From assembly GCA_035550375.1 (NCBI GenBank), contig DASZPH010000093.1, positions 1 to 64,000 on the forward strand: 64,000 nucleotides of DNA, read 5' to 3'. This DNA is from DASSFG01 sp035550375. Its GTDB lineage: Bacteria; Planctomycetota; Planctomycetia; Pirellulales; JAICIG01. The notes under the pieces are model-generated. The model did not search any database, was not told the DNA's origin, and saw only the letters and a program-made list of their open reading frames with translations. Every line of letters starts with the position of its first letter. Position 1 is the stretch's first letter. The translations under genes and the position numbers were made by a program. Positions 1-8,307 of the stretch are shown one piece after another.

Positions 1-28
1 AGCCGCCGAAGCTCGACAGGCGGCACGC

Positions 29-160
29 CCGGATTATTCAGCCGCCCCCATCCAGCGAGAAGCATAAGCGAGGAGCACGGCGCAACTTCCCTCGCTCACG
101 CTTCGCGCTTCGTGTCGGCGCACTCTGCGCGCAAGCCTACGTGGCCGGTGAATAATCCGG
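29..160. repeat. Dispersed palindromic intergenic element, copy A
   Basis: The ends are a perfect 12-bp inverted repeat: CCGGATTATTCA at 29-40 and its complement at 149-160. Inside are imperfect arms built on AAGCGAGG and CCTCGCT. The reverse complement reads closely like copy B at 2503-2613, including the shared strings TAGGCTTGCGCGCAG and GCGAGGGAAGTTGCG. The size, position between genes and outer inverted ends suggest a MITE-like or REP-like non-autonomous element. That interpretation is inference. Confidence 0.75.
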
Positions 161-358
161 ACCTCGCCCAGACGGGGGGGTGACGGGTGTCGTGGTCGCG
201 GATGAAGACCATTCGGTCTCACGGCCGCGCAATCATGGTGGCGGCGCATCGTGGAGCGACCTTCCCAGGTCGCTATCTCGCGTCACGAAGCAGACAAGGC
301 AACCTGTGGAAGGTCGCCCCCAATCTCTGCACCGACCTCGATGTGGTTCCGTGTGGGC

Positions 359-381
359 AACGGCGGCAAGATGCCGCCGTT
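359..381. repeat. Perfect 10-bp inverted repeat (hairpin)
   Basis: AACGGCGGCA and TGCCGCCGTT flank the trinucleotide AGA, giving a perfect 10-bp stem with a 3-nt loop. No T-tract follows on either strand, so it is not a classical intrinsic terminator. A similar small palindrome (GACGGCA-ACG-TGCCGTC) occurs at 6339-6355. Confidence 0.6.
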
Positions 382-400
382 ACGGACTTAGTCGGCGAAT

Positions 401-487
401 GTCTGCCAATCTCTGCCAATCTCTGCCAATCTCTGCCAATCTCTGCCAATCTCTGCCAATCTCTGCCAATCTCTGCCAATCTCTGCC
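401..487. repeat. 10-bp tandem repeat, about 8.5 copies
   Basis: The unit CTCTGCCAAT is repeated head to tail. The first copy begins with G instead of C, seven identical copies follow, and a partial unit CTCTGCC ends the array. The period is not a multiple of three and there is no plausible gene here, so it is not a protein repeat. It is too short-period and lacks spacers, so it is not CRISPR. Perfect identity suggests recent slippage expansion. Confidence 0.95.
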
Positions 488-630
488 CGACTTATACCGC
501 AAGCGCAAGAAACAACTCTCGTGCCCCGTCGGCTGTGGCATCGTCAAACGGCAGATTTGCTTCGGGTTCGCACATGCCTACACTCCGAAGAATCTCTCTT
601 GCCCAGACTGTCACGGGCTTCACTGTCACC

Positions 631-2295
631 TCATACACCCTTCAGTTCCTCTTCGGCCCAGACGGCCAGCTTCTCGCGAAAGATTTTGGCGTTGTGGCGG
701 ATGTCGACGGGAAAAGACGGATGGATCAGGACGTGCTCGATGCGGGCGGTCAAGGGATGCGATTTGGCCAACGCGGCCACGTCCGCAACGAGCGACTGGC
801 GGTCGGCAAGCGTCAGCGGTATTCGCTCGACGAGCGGCTCGACGACGATCACCGGCCGCTGGCTTCCCTTCGGCCCGACTCCCACGAGGGCCGAGCGATA
901 GACCGAAGGATGGTTGTTGAAGATCGCCTCGCACGGCTCGGTGTACATCGGGCCGGACGGCGTCAGGACGCGGTGCGAGAGCCGGCCGCAGTACCAAAAC
1001 CGCCCGCGGTCGTCGAAGTAGCCGACGTCCCCCATGCGGTGCCAGAACGATTCGCCGTCGGCGATCTTCGCCAGGGCGTTCCACTCGGTGCGGGTCACGT
1101 ACTCACGGGTGACGACCGGTCCGCGGACGATCAGTTCGCCGATTTCGCCCGTGGGAAGCTCCCGCGCGGCGGCAAGGTCTGCGATCGGACCTTCGACGGC
1201 GGCGATAATCTTCCACTCGATCCCGGCGAACCTCCCGCCCACGCAGGTTCCGGCCCCTTGCCGGGTGCGCTCGGCCGTCTCCGCCAGCACCTCGGAGGCC
1301 GAGATCGAAGCAACCGGCAGGGCCTCGGTGGCCCCGTAGGGCGTATGCATCTCGCCCGCGGCGCCGATGCACGACTTCATCCGTTCGAGTACGTACGAAG
1401 GAACCGGGGCGCCGGCCGACATCACCCGCTTCAGCGTTGGCAGCCTCAGGCCTCGTGCGGCGCAGTACGGCCCCACCCGGTTCCAGACCGCTGGCGACGC
1501 GAACGATTGCGTCACCCCCCAGTCTCTGATCGCTTCCACCAGGTTGGCCGGATCGGCCATCGCCGGACGCGAGGCGTCCATGTCGGGCACGACGGTGGTT
1601 ACCCCCATCGCACAGTTGAAAAGCCCGAACAACGGGAAACAGGCCAGGTCGATCTCGCCCGGTCCAATGCCGTAGAAGTCGCGGATTTCTTCCACCTGCC
1701 GATCGAAGTTGCCGTGGCGGTAGAGCACCCCCTTGGGCGGCCCCGTGCTTCCGGTGGTGAAGATGATGGCGGCCGGGTCCTCGGACCTGGTCGCCGCCAG
1801 TTGCGGCCCCGGCCAGGCGGTTCGACGAAGGTCGTCAAGCGTGACGCCTCCCCAGAACCACCGCCGCCCGACCGTGACATTGAAGCGGGCTTTGGGAAAG
1901 CGGCGGCGCATCACGATTCGCACCGCCTGCGCCGGCGGGATGGCAACGAATCCTTGAGGTTCGGCCGCTTCCAGGCAGCCAACCAGGTTCTGCCGCCCCA
2001 TGCCGGGATCGATCAGGATGATGACCGCCCCGGCTTTGAACAGGCCGAAGACCAGCGAAATGAACTCGATACCCGGCCGCACCAAAAGTGCCAGCCGCGC
2101 GCCGGGGGCGACTCCCAAGTCGGCCAGTCCCCGGGCAATACGGTCGCTGTCCTGATCGAGCTCGCGAAATGTGATCCTCGCGTACAGCCGCTTGCCGGCC
2201 GAGTTGTGCCGGCCGGCCGCAATCACCGCCAATCGGTCGGGCATCGCGCTGGCTTGCTGGGCGAGACGGTGGGCAACATTGACGACGGTTGTCAT
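631..2295 (-). CDS. oleC: OleC-like fatty-acid AMP ligase / beta-lactone synthetase
   Basis: A 554-residue member of the ANL (acyl-CoA synthetase) superfamily. The phosphate-binding loop TTGSTGPPKG is at about residues 180-189, an aromatic YGATE motif near 320, and a GDVGYFDDRGRFWYCGR segment near 430-446. The C-terminus HNAKIFREKLAVWA is what I recall as typical of OleC, which activates a beta-hydroxy acid with ATP to form a beta-lactone in long-chain olefin biosynthesis. Lys in this motif would be the adenylation lysine. No oleA, oleB or oleD lies beside it in this window, so the pathway assignment is inferred from the protein alone. A generic fatty-acid CoA ligase is the alternative. Confidence 0.8.
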   Translation of the reverse strand: MTTVVNVAHRLAQQASAMPDRLAVIAAGRHNSAGKRLYARITFRELDQDSDRIARGLADLGVAPGARLALLVRPGIEFISLVFGLFKAGAVIILIDPGMGRQNLVGCLEAAEPQGFVAIPPAQAVRIVMRRRFPKARFNVTVGRRWFWGGVTLDDLRRTAWPGPQLAATRSEDPAAIIFTTGSTGPPKGVLYRHGNFDRQVEEIRDFYGIGPGEIDLACFPLFGLFNCAMGVTTVVPDMDASRPAMADPANLVEAIRDWGVTQSFASPAVWNRVGPYCAARGLRLPTLKRVMSAGAPVPSYVLERMKSCIGAAGEMHTPYGATEALPVASISASEVLAETAERTRQGAGTCVGGRFAGIEWKIIAAVEGPIADLAAARELPTGEIGELIVRGPVVTREYVTRTEWNALAKIADGESFWHRMGDVGYFDDRGRFWYCGRLSHRVLTPSGPMYTEPCEAIFNNHPSVYRSALVGVGPKGSQRPVIVVEPLVERIPLTLADRQSLVADVAALAKSHPLTARIEHVLIHPSFPVDIRHNAKIFREKLAVWAEEELKGV

Positions 2296-2502
2296 GATCG
2301 GTTCACCGCGCTTGACTCACATACCGCGCGAATCATGAGTCAAGTTCCCGGCATTCAGAATGGGCGGTACGGCTACAAAATGAAAACCACGGAGTTACGG
2401 AGTCGCGGAGGGGACGAGAAAAGCGAGTCGCCGCGATTTCCTTAAACGAGAACCGGCATGGTTGTGCAGGCGTCTCACCTGCGGCCGGTTTTTCAGATAG
2501 AT

Positions 2503-2613
2503 CACTCACCGGCCCCCTAGGCTTGCGCGCAGATGGCGTCACTAACCCGAAGCGTAAGCGAGGGAAGTTGCGTCGTCCCCCTCGCTTACGATTCGGGTTT
2601 GTGTCGGCCGATG
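2503..2613. repeat. Dispersed palindromic intergenic element, copy B
   Basis: The 367-bp gap between the OleC-like gene and fhcB holds this element and otherwise nothing I can name. Its core is a 21-bp stem with one mismatch (2544-2564 against 2579-2599) around a 14-nt loop. The arms are based on CCCGAAGCGTAAGCGAGGG. The flanks (TCACCGGCC, TAGGCTTGCGCGCAG) match the reverse complement of copy A. Confidence 0.8.
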
Positions 2614-2662
2614 GATAGTTCGGGCTAAAGATTCTTGACCACAGATGATGGCTTGCCACGTT

Positions 2663-3964
2663 CTACTCCGCCCGGCGATGCTCGCGGATCAGCCGCTCCA
2701 ATCGCGAGAGGACTTCAGCATCGCTGGGATAACGGCTGGTCACCGCTGGCCGCAGTCTCAAGGGGATGTCGTCCATGCGGTAGACAGTCCCCGCCGTATG
2801 GATGCCGTAGGTCGCCGTGGTGAATCGTACCGCCGCGTGTTGTGCGGCGACGTGTTGGGGCGACCCGACATGGGCGTAAGGAATCGACTCCAGCACCCGG
2901 CAGGCTTCGCTGCCAAAATTCTCGAACGGATCGGCGGCGACAATCAGGGCTGCGTCGGCCTCTCGGCGGCCGAGCACTTCACGGGCCGTATACTCTCCCG
3001 GATTGTAGCGTGGGTATCCGCGGGCCAGGTTGACGGCGTAGGGAAAGCCGGTTCGCCAGCCGACCAGCTTGTCGCCGCCGGTGACGTTGCCGCGGGCGCG
3101 TACCGAGCGGGTGACGAACCGCGTGAAGGCGTTCAGCTCGCGTGTCAACAGCAGGATCGCTTCGCAGTTCAGGTGCCTGCCGCGCGAGTGCATCAACCCC
3201 ATGCCCATGATGAAGGCGCCGTACTCCGCCCCCTTCATTCGCTCGGCCAGATCGCTCCAGGCCGCCAAGGCGACACCGGTCTGCCGCTCGACCTCGCCGG
3301 CGTCGAGCTGGATGCCTTGCAGAAGGGCCCGCAACGTCCACAGGCATTCGAAATCGGAGTCGGGCCGGATTTGCAGGAAGAGATCGGCCGCTTCTGCCGT
3401 TCTGGTCGGTCGCACGTCGATCACGACGCAAGTCCGCTCGGCTCGGCCTCCCGGCACAAACATTCCCGTGGCTTGCGCCGTGTATTTGCTGAACAGGCGA
3501 GGATGTGTTTCGAGGCAGTTCGTTCCCCAGAAGACGATCAACTTGCTGCGATTGCCGATCTCGCCGAGGCTGCAGGTGCTTTTGCCGACTCGCTGCAAGG
3601 CCAGCACGCTCGGCGCGTGCCCCATGCTCGTACCCGTGTCGAGCGTCGCCCCGAGCCAATCGGCGATCGCCACCGCGACGCGCTGGGCCTCGCTTGTCGT
3701 TTCCGTCAGGCCATAAACCAGGGGGGCGCGAGCGCTAACGAGAATCTCCGCTGCCCGGCCAAAGGCTTCATCCGCCGTGGCCTCACGTCCGTCGACCCAA
3801 AACGCGGGATCGTCGTCGGGGCGCGGCCGTTCGAACCATTGCCGGCCGAGCGGGCAGGCATTTCTCACGCCCACGATGCGGTTGTCTTCCACCTCGACGA
3901 GGATGTCGTCGCACATGCAAGTGCAGTACGTGCAGGTGGCGTCTGCGATGATCTGATGAGCCAT
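2663..3964 (-). CDS. fhcB: Formylmethanofuran dehydrogenase subunit B-like protein (FhcB)
   Basis: A 433-residue protein of the FwdB/FmdB/FhcB family. In C1-metabolising bacteria and planctomycetes FhcB belongs to the formyltransferase/hydrolase complex that converts formyl-tetrahydromethanopterin to formate via a methanofuran-type cofactor. The N-terminus keeps a cysteine cluster (C11, C14, C16, C18, plus C37 in NACPLG) where the archaeal enzyme binds a 4Fe-4S cluster. The archaeal tungsten/molybdenum ligand in a VCHGPS-type motif is replaced by MGHAPS, with Gly at about 115. That fits the non-redox bacterial role. No fhcA, fhcC or fhcD is visible nearby, so the subunit stands alone in this window. 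Confidence 0.85.
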   Translation of the reverse strand: MAHQIIADATCTYCTCMCDDILVEVEDNRIVGVRNACPLGRQWFERPRPDDDPAFWVDGREATADEAFGRAAEILVSARAPLVYGLTETTSEAQRVAVAIADWLGATLDTGTSMGHAPSVLALQRVGKSTCSLGEIGNRSKLIVFWGTNCLETHPRLFSKYTAQATGMFVPGGRAERTCVVIDVRPTRTAEAADLFLQIRPDSDFECLWTLRALLQGIQLDAGEVERQTGVALAAWSDLAERMKGAEYGAFIMGMGLMHSRGRHLNCEAILLLTRELNAFTRFVTRSVRARGNVTGGDKLVGWRTGFPYAVNLARGYPRYNPGEYTAREVLGRREADAALIVAADPFENFGSEACRVLESIPYAHVGSPQHVAAQHAAVRFTTATYGIHTAGTVYRMDDIPLRLRPAVTSRYPSDAEVLSRLERLIREHRRAE

Positions 3965-4000
3965 AGCGTGGTAGCAGCGTGGCGAAAAAGGCCCGTCCGA

Positions 4001-4795
4001 TCAGACCTGGTTCGCGGCCTGAGCCAGGTTATTCGATTCTTTCCATTCGCGACCGGCCAACTCCGGCTCGTAGTCGGGCCTGCCGGCCAAGGCGGCGATC
4101 TCGTGCATCAATCGCCTGGTGAGCGTCTTGAGGACCTCGCGATCTCCGTCTTGGCCGTAGAATTCGGAGATGTCGATCGGGGAGCCGACCTTGAGGCGCG
4201 TCTTGGCCGAGAGGAAAAAAAAGAGAAACACCTGGCCGCCGAAGGGGGAACCCTCGATGTAGCAGGGGATGATCGGCACGCGGGCCTTCAGAGCCACCAT
4301 CGCCGCCCCGGCCCGCCCCGGCAACAACAATCGCCCTGTGTCGTTGAGCTTTCCCTCCGGAAACATTCCCACGAGTTCTCCCTGCTGTGCGTAGCGTATG
4401 GCCAGCTTCGTGGCGGCCGTGTCGATGCCGCTTCGTCCCGTGGGGATCACTTCCAGGATCCGCAGCGCCAGCCCGATGAGCGGCACCTGGCAGTATTCCC
4501 GGGCCACCATCCAGTGAACGGGTCGATCGCAAGCCATCGCGATGAAGGCCGGATCCACAGGGCCGATGTGGTTGCAGACGATCACCGCCCCTTGTTGCGG
4601 CGGCAAGTTGACTTTCCCGTCCAGGCGGGCTCGCCAGCGCACCCTGGTCATGAACTGGTTGAACATGTATATAGGCAACTGGGCGTACGAGACCCCCATG
4701 TGGCGACGGTCCGCCTCCAGCAAGATCACCAGCGCCACGGCCATCGAAGCCAGCAGGGCGACGGCCAGGAATCGCGTGGCTTGATCGGACAGCAT
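4001..4795 (-). CDS. PlsC-type 1-acylglycerol-3-phosphate acyltransferase
   Basis: A 264-residue membrane-anchored acyltransferase. An N-terminal hydrophobic segment (about residues 8-26) precedes the PlsC domain. The H-x4-D catalytic motif appears as NHIGPVD, and the substrate-binding motif as FPEGKLN. Expected role: transfer of an acyl chain to lysophosphatidic acid at the inner face of the cytoplasmic membrane. It lies 36 bp downstream of fhcB in transcription direction terms but has no obvious functional link to it. A second, unrelated acyltransferase-like gene (DUF374) lies at 6388. Confidence 0.85.
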   Translation of the reverse strand: MLSDQATRFLAVALLASMAVALVILLEADRRHMGVSYAQLPIYMFNQFMTRVRWRARLDGKVNLPPQQGAVIVCNHIGPVDPAFIAMACDRPVHWMVAREYCQVPLIGLALRILEVIPTGRSGIDTAATKLAIRYAQQGELVGMFPEGKLNDTGRLLLPGRAGAAMVALKARVPIIPCYIEGSPFGGQVFLFFFLSAKTRLKVGSPIDISEFYGQDGDREVLKTLTRRLMHEIAALAGRPDYEPELAGREWKESNNLAQAANQV

Positions 4796-4828
4796 TCATC
4801 GCTCCGCGGGTGGCATAATCGAGCCAAC

Positions 4829-4834
4829 TATAAT
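4829..4834 (+). promoter_or_regulatory. Probable -10 hexamer TATAAT
   Basis: A consensus TATAAT sits 26 bp before the start of the phosphoesterase gene. No good TTGACA-like -35 is seen at the usual spacing. Several other genes in the window show the same arrangement of a TATAAT or TAGAAT hexamer without an evident -35. Confidence 0.5.
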
Positions 4835-4859
4835 CGGCACGCTGACGAAGGGCGAGAGC

Positions 4860-5345
4860 ATGAGAATCGGCGTGGTGAGCGACACGCATGGTCATGTGGC
4901 CTACACGCGCGAGGCGGTGCGGATGCTGGAAAGCCTCGACGTCGAACTGGTGATTCACTGCGGCGACATTGGCTCGGCGGAAATCGTCCCCCTGTTTGCC
5001 GAGTGGCCAACGCATTTTGTGTTCGGCAACGTCGACGGCGACCCGCGCGGTCTGGAAGCGGCGATCGCCGCCGCCGGCGGAGTTTGCCACGGACGTTTCG
5101 GTTCTCTGCAGCTTGCCGGGCAGAAAGTTGCTTTTCTGCATGGCGACGACACGGCCCTCTTGCGGCATGCCTCGACGAGCGGCCAGTGGCACATGGTGTG
5201 TCACGGCCATACGCACGTTGCCCGCAAGGTCAAAGAAGGCCGCACGTTAGTTCTCAATCCGGGCGCTCTCTATCGGGCCACGCCACATTCCATCGCCTGC
5301 GTCGAGCTGCCGACGTTGGAAGCGACGATCGTGACAGTCTCGTAG
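4860..5345 (+). CDS. YfcE/MJ0936-type metallophosphoesterase
   Basis: A 161-residue calcineurin-like phosphodiesterase. All metal-site motifs are present in order: SDTHGH, CGDIG, GNVDGD, LHGDD and HGHTH, ending with the LNPGAL segment usual for the family. The length matches YfcE-type enzymes, which hydrolyse phosphodiester model substrates and bind two metals. The physiological substrate is not known. A TATAAT hexamer lies just upstream, and dapF follows 81 bp downstream on the same strand. Confidence 0.9.
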   Translation: MRIGVVSDTHGHVAYTREAVRMLESLDVELVIHCGDIGSAEIVPLFAEWPTHFVFGNVDGDPRGLEAAIAAAGGVCHGRFGSLQLAGQKVAFLHGDDTALLRHASTSGQWHMVCHGHTHVARKVKEGRTLVLNPGALYRATPHSIACVELPTLEATIVTVS

Positions 5346-5374
5346 CTGGGTTTGCCCCGAATCGCCAAACCCCG

Positions 5375-5380
5375 TAGAAT
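5375..5380 (+). promoter_or_regulatory. Probable -10 hexamer TAGAAT upstream of dapF
   Basis: TAGAAT lies 47 bp before the dapF ATG at 5427. It supports choosing that ATG over the upstream in-frame TTG at 5352, which would begin before this hexamer. Confidence 0.4.
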
Positions 5381-5426
5381 CACCGGGCCTGCAGAAGACG
5401 GGCCGCCACGACCGAAGATCTACGAC

Positions 5427-6296
5427 ATGCGCTTCACGAAGATGCAAGGGGCCGGCAATGACTACATCTACGTCAATTGCTTTGCCGAGCCGATACCCGA
5501 CCAGCCCGCCGCCGTCGCCCGGCAAATATCCGACCGTCACTTCGGCGTGGGGGGCGACGGACTGATTCTGATCTGCCCATCGAACGTGGCCGACGCCCGG
5601 ATGCGGATGTTCAACGCCGACGGATCGGAATCGGAAATGTGCGGCAACGGGATTCGCTGCGTGGCCAAATACGTCTACGACCACGGCCTGTCGAACAAAG
5701 AGACGCTCACGATTGAGACGGGCCGCGGCGTGCTCACGCTCGACTTGGAAGTGGCCGACGGACTTGTGGAACGAGTGCGAGTCGACATGGGCCGCCCAAT
5801 TCTCAAGGCCGCCGACATTCCCACAACCTTGCCGGGCGACCCCGTGGTGCGGGCGAAGCTGCATGTTGCTGAGCACGAACTGGCCGTGACCTGCGTTTCA
5901 ATGGGCAACCCGCACTGCATCACTTACGTCGACCGGCTCACGGACGACTGGGTACTTGGGTTCGGGCCGAAGATCGAGACCGACCCCCATTTTCCGCGTC
6001 GTGTGAACGCGGAGTTTGTGGAGGTGATTTCGCCCAGCGAGGTGCGGATGCGCGTTTGGGAACGCGGCTCGGGCGAGACGCTGGCCTGCGGCACAGGAGC
6101 CAGCGCCGTCTGCGTGGCCGGCGTGCTGTCGGGCGTCACGGGGCGCAAAATCCTGGCCCACCTGCCCGGCGGCGATCTAGAACTGCACTGGGCGGAGAAC
6201 GACCACGTCTACATGACGGGTCCGGCGGCCGAGGTCTTTTCGGGAGAATGGACGCCGTCGCCGGAACGCGCGGCCGCGACGAAAGGCGAAGAATGA
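5427..6296 (+). CDS. dapF: Diaminopimelate epimerase
   Basis: A 289-residue enzyme that interconverts LL- and meso-diaminopimelate in the lysine and peptidoglycan pathway. Both catalytic cysteines are in their expected contexts: MCGNGIRC in the first half and ACGTGAS in the second. I chose the ATG at 5427 because MRFTKMQGAGNDYIYV is the usual DapF N-terminus. The frame is open back to a TTG at 5352, but those 25 residues are low-complexity and unrelated to the family. Its presence bears on planctomycete cell-wall synthesis, since DAP is a peptidoglycan precursor. Confidence 0.95.
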   Translation: MRFTKMQGAGNDYIYVNCFAEPIPDQPAAVARQISDRHFGVGGDGLILICPSNVADARMRMFNADGSESEMCGNGIRCVAKYVYDHGLSNKETLTIETGRGVLTLDLEVADGLVERVRVDMGRPILKAADIPTTLPGDPVVRAKLHVAEHELAVTCVSMGNPHCITYVDRLTDDWVLGFGPKIETDPHFPRRVNAEFVEVISPSEVRMRVWERGSGETLACGTGASAVCVAGVLSGVTGRKILAHLPGGDLELHWAENDHVYMTGPAAEVFSGEWTPSPERAAATKGEE

Positions 6297-6338
6297 TGGA
6301 TCAGGGACGAGAGACGAAGACAAACCCCAACGGATAGG

Positions 6339-6355
6339 GACGGCAACGTGCCGTC
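6339..6355 (+). terminator. Small hairpin after dapF, possible weak terminator
   Basis: GACGGCA-ACG-TGCCGTC forms a perfect 7-bp stem with a 3-nt loop, followed by the T-rich GTCTTTCGTC. It lies between dapF and the DUF374 gene. The T-tract is interrupted, so termination is only possible. Confidence 0.35.
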
Positions 6356-6387
6356 GTCTTTCGTCTCATCCGTGGTATGGATGCCGC

Positions 6388-7164
6388 ATGAGAATTCGCA
6401 ATCCGCTCTTGGTAAAGCTCACCGGCTTGCTGGCCACCTCGGCCATCCGGGGCTGGATGTCATCGCTCGACTACCGGGTCGCCTACTACGATCCGACGGT
6501 CGATCCCGTGCATCCCGACTGGTCGGGACGGAAGATCTACGTCTTCTGGCACGAGTACATCCTCATCCCGCTCGTGATGCGAGGCCACTGCAACCTGGCG
6601 ATGCTCCTTAGCCGCCACGGCGACGCCGAAATCCTCAGCCGGGTGGCCTACCACTTCGGTTTCGAGTGCGTGCGGGGTTCGACACGACGCGGCGGAGCGG
6701 CCGCCCTGCGGGAGCTTTTCGCCAAAAGCCGGCAGATGAACCTCACGATCACGCCCGACGGACCCAAGGGGCCGCGCCGCGTCCTGGCGCCCGGGCCAAT
6801 CTACCTGGCGTCAAAACTGCAAATGCCGCTGGTCGCGATGGGCCTGGGCTACGATCGCCCCTGGCGGGTCGGAAGCTGGGACCGATTTGCCATACCGCGG
6901 CCGTACTCGCGCGCCCGCGCGGTGGTCAGCCCCGAGATCCGTCTACCGGCCGACCTCGACCGCGGCGGCCTGGAGCACTACCGCATCGAGGTCGAGCGGC
7001 TCTTGAATCGTCTTACGCTCGAGGCCGAGGCCTGGGCGGAATCGGGGAGCCGAAAGTTGGAGGAACGTCCCGCTCGACGTGAGCACCCCAAGCCGCGGCC
7101 ACGTGTTTATCCGCGTGAAGAGCTTCCACTCTTGGACGAGGGCGACCTCTCGCAGGCCGCGTGA
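6388..7164 (+). CDS. DUF374 lysophospholipid acyltransferase-like protein
   Basis: A 258-residue member of the DUF374 branch of the acyltransferase superfamily. Visible family features are FWHEYIL near residue 52, VRGSTRRGGAAALREL, and TPDGPKGPRR with the following GPIYLASK segment. DUF374 proteins are predicted acyltransferases of lipid or lipopolysaccharide assembly, and the acceptor here is unknown. The C-terminal 40 residues are charged and proline-rich and look like a lineage-specific tail. It ends 21 bp before the convergent pheA gene. Confidence 0.85.
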   Translation: MRIRNPLLVKLTGLLATSAIRGWMSSLDYRVAYYDPTVDPVHPDWSGRKIYVFWHEYILIPLVMRGHCNLAMLLSRHGDAEILSRVAYHFGFECVRGSTRRGGAAALRELFAKSRQMNLTITPDGPKGPRRVLAPGPIYLASKLQMPLVAMGLGYDRPWRVGSWDRFAIPRPYSRARAVVSPEIRLPADLDRGGLEHYRIEVERLLNRLTLEAEAWAESGSRKLEERPARREHPKPRPRVYPREELPLLDEGDLSQAA

Positions 7165-7185
7165 CGAGAGGGCGCTGATAGAGCG

Positions 7186-8307
7186 CTACCCCACCGGCTG
7201 GCTGCGCGGATACGAACCGAGTATTTCCAGCCGCAGCGCCTTGCGGGCGAGTGTGTCCAGCGCTTTGCGCAATCGGCTGTCTTTCTCGTGTCCGTCGACT
7301 TCGACGAAGAACAGATACTGCCCGTCCGACTGCGGTATCGGAAACGACTCGATCCAGGTCAGGTTCAGTTTGCCCCGTTTGAAAATGGCGATGGCGTCGG
7401 CCAGGGAGCCGGGTTTGTGCGCCACCTGAAACATGAGGGCCGTTTTATCTTGGCCGGTGCGGGAGGCGGATTCGTGACCGAGCACGGCGAAGCGGGTCAC
7501 GTTCGCCACGTTGTCCTCGATTTTTTCCGCCAGCACGTCCAGCCCGTAGTGGACGCCCGCTTGCAGGCTGGCGATGGCGGCGGCTCCCTGCTTGTCCCTG
7601 GCCAACTGGGCGGCCGTGGAAGTGCTCGTTACCTCCACCGCTCGGGCCGCCGGCAGGTGACGCAAGAGCCAATTGCGGCATTGAGAAAGAGCTTGCGGGC
7701 GACTGTACACCTCGCTGACGTCAGCGCGGGCACAGCGGCCCAGCAGGTAATGGTGGATGCGAAGCTGCACTTCGCCGCAGATGCGCACGGGGAGCCGGGT
7801 GAACATGTCGAGCGTGTCGGCGATGCGGCCGTCCGTCGAATTCTCCAGCGGCACGACGCCAAAGGCGGCGTGCCCGCGGTTGACCTCTTCAAACACGGCC
7901 GCGATGCTCCCCACGGGCACGTGCTCGACGCTGCTGCCGAAACGGTCGATGGCCGCCAGATGGCTGTAGCTGTAGGCCGGACCTAACACCGCCAGACGCA
8001 CGGGCTTTTCCAGCACTCGACTTCCGCTGTTCAGCTCGCGAAAGATGGCCCGCAAGGCGTCGTTGGACAGAGGTCCCTTGTTGTGGCCGAGGGCGCGGCT
8101 CACTGCCTCGGGTTCGGGGTCTGGCGGGGGCACGGGGCCGTTGGCTCGCAACGACAACCTGTAGAGTTGGGCATACGCCTTGGCTCGCTGATTAAGCAGC
8201 CTGACCAACTCACGGTCAGTTCGCTCGATCTCCGACTTCAGTCCGGCCTGGCTCTCGCCACGCGAGGCCTTTTTCTGAGGGGGACGCGAACTGGGCTCCT
8301 TGGCCAT
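7186..8307 (-). CDS. pheA: Chorismate mutase / prephenate dehydratase
   Basis: A 373-residue bifunctional P-protein that would convert chorismate to prephenate and then phenylpyruvate. A chorismate-mutase-like helical region occupies about residues 22-95 (SEIERTDRELVRLLNQRAK). The dehydratase domain shows GPAYSYSHLAA, PLENSTDGRIADTLD and TSTSTAAQLA, with the catalytic TRF in NVTRFAVLG. A C-terminal ACT domain begins at about 290. Its phenylalanine-binding ESRP motif reads ESFP. The N-terminal 20 residues are a basic, disordered-looking extension. Confidence 0.9.
   Translation of the reverse strand: MAKEPSSRPPQKKASRGESQAGLKSEIERTDRELVRLLNQRAKAYAQLYRLSLRANGPVPPPDPEPEAVSRALGHNKGPLSNDALRAIFRELNSGSRVLEKPVRLAVLGPAYSYSHLAAIDRFGSSVEHVPVGSIAAVFEEVNRGHAAFGVVPLENSTDGRIADTLDMFTRLPVRICGEVQLRIHHYLLGRCARADVSEVYSRPQALSQCRNWLLRHLPAARAVEVTSTSTAAQLARDKQGAAAIASLQAGVHYGLDVLAEKIEDNVANVTRFAVLGHESASRTGQDKTALMFQVAHKPGSLADAIAIFKRGKLNLTWIESFPIPQSDGQYLFFVEVDGHEKDSRLRKALDTLARKALRLEILGSYPRSQPVG

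Larger units (their letters stand above)
1..630. other. Left-edge intergenic region without a convincing gene
   Basis: I see no credible protein-coding gene here. Open frames exist on both strands but have repeat-derived, low-complexity translations and no family resemblance. The stretch holds one copy of the dispersed palindromic element, a perfect 10-bp inverted repeat and a 10-bp tandem repeat, all listed separately. Its right end is the 3' flank of the leftward OleC-like gene. Confidence 0.6.

Noticed and set aside
401..487. Possible CRISPR array
   Set aside because: The 10-bp units are contiguous with no spacers, and no cas gene is present in the window.
187..2445. 752-codon plus-strand open frame opposite the OleC-like gene
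   Set aside because: It is the antisense shadow of a strongly conserved minus-strand enzyme. High GC at third positions keeps the frame open, and the translation has no family resemblance.
2645..5377. 910-codon plus-strand open frame opposite fhcB and plsC
   Set aside because: Same reason. It spans two convincing minus-strand genes and the phosphoesterase in another frame.
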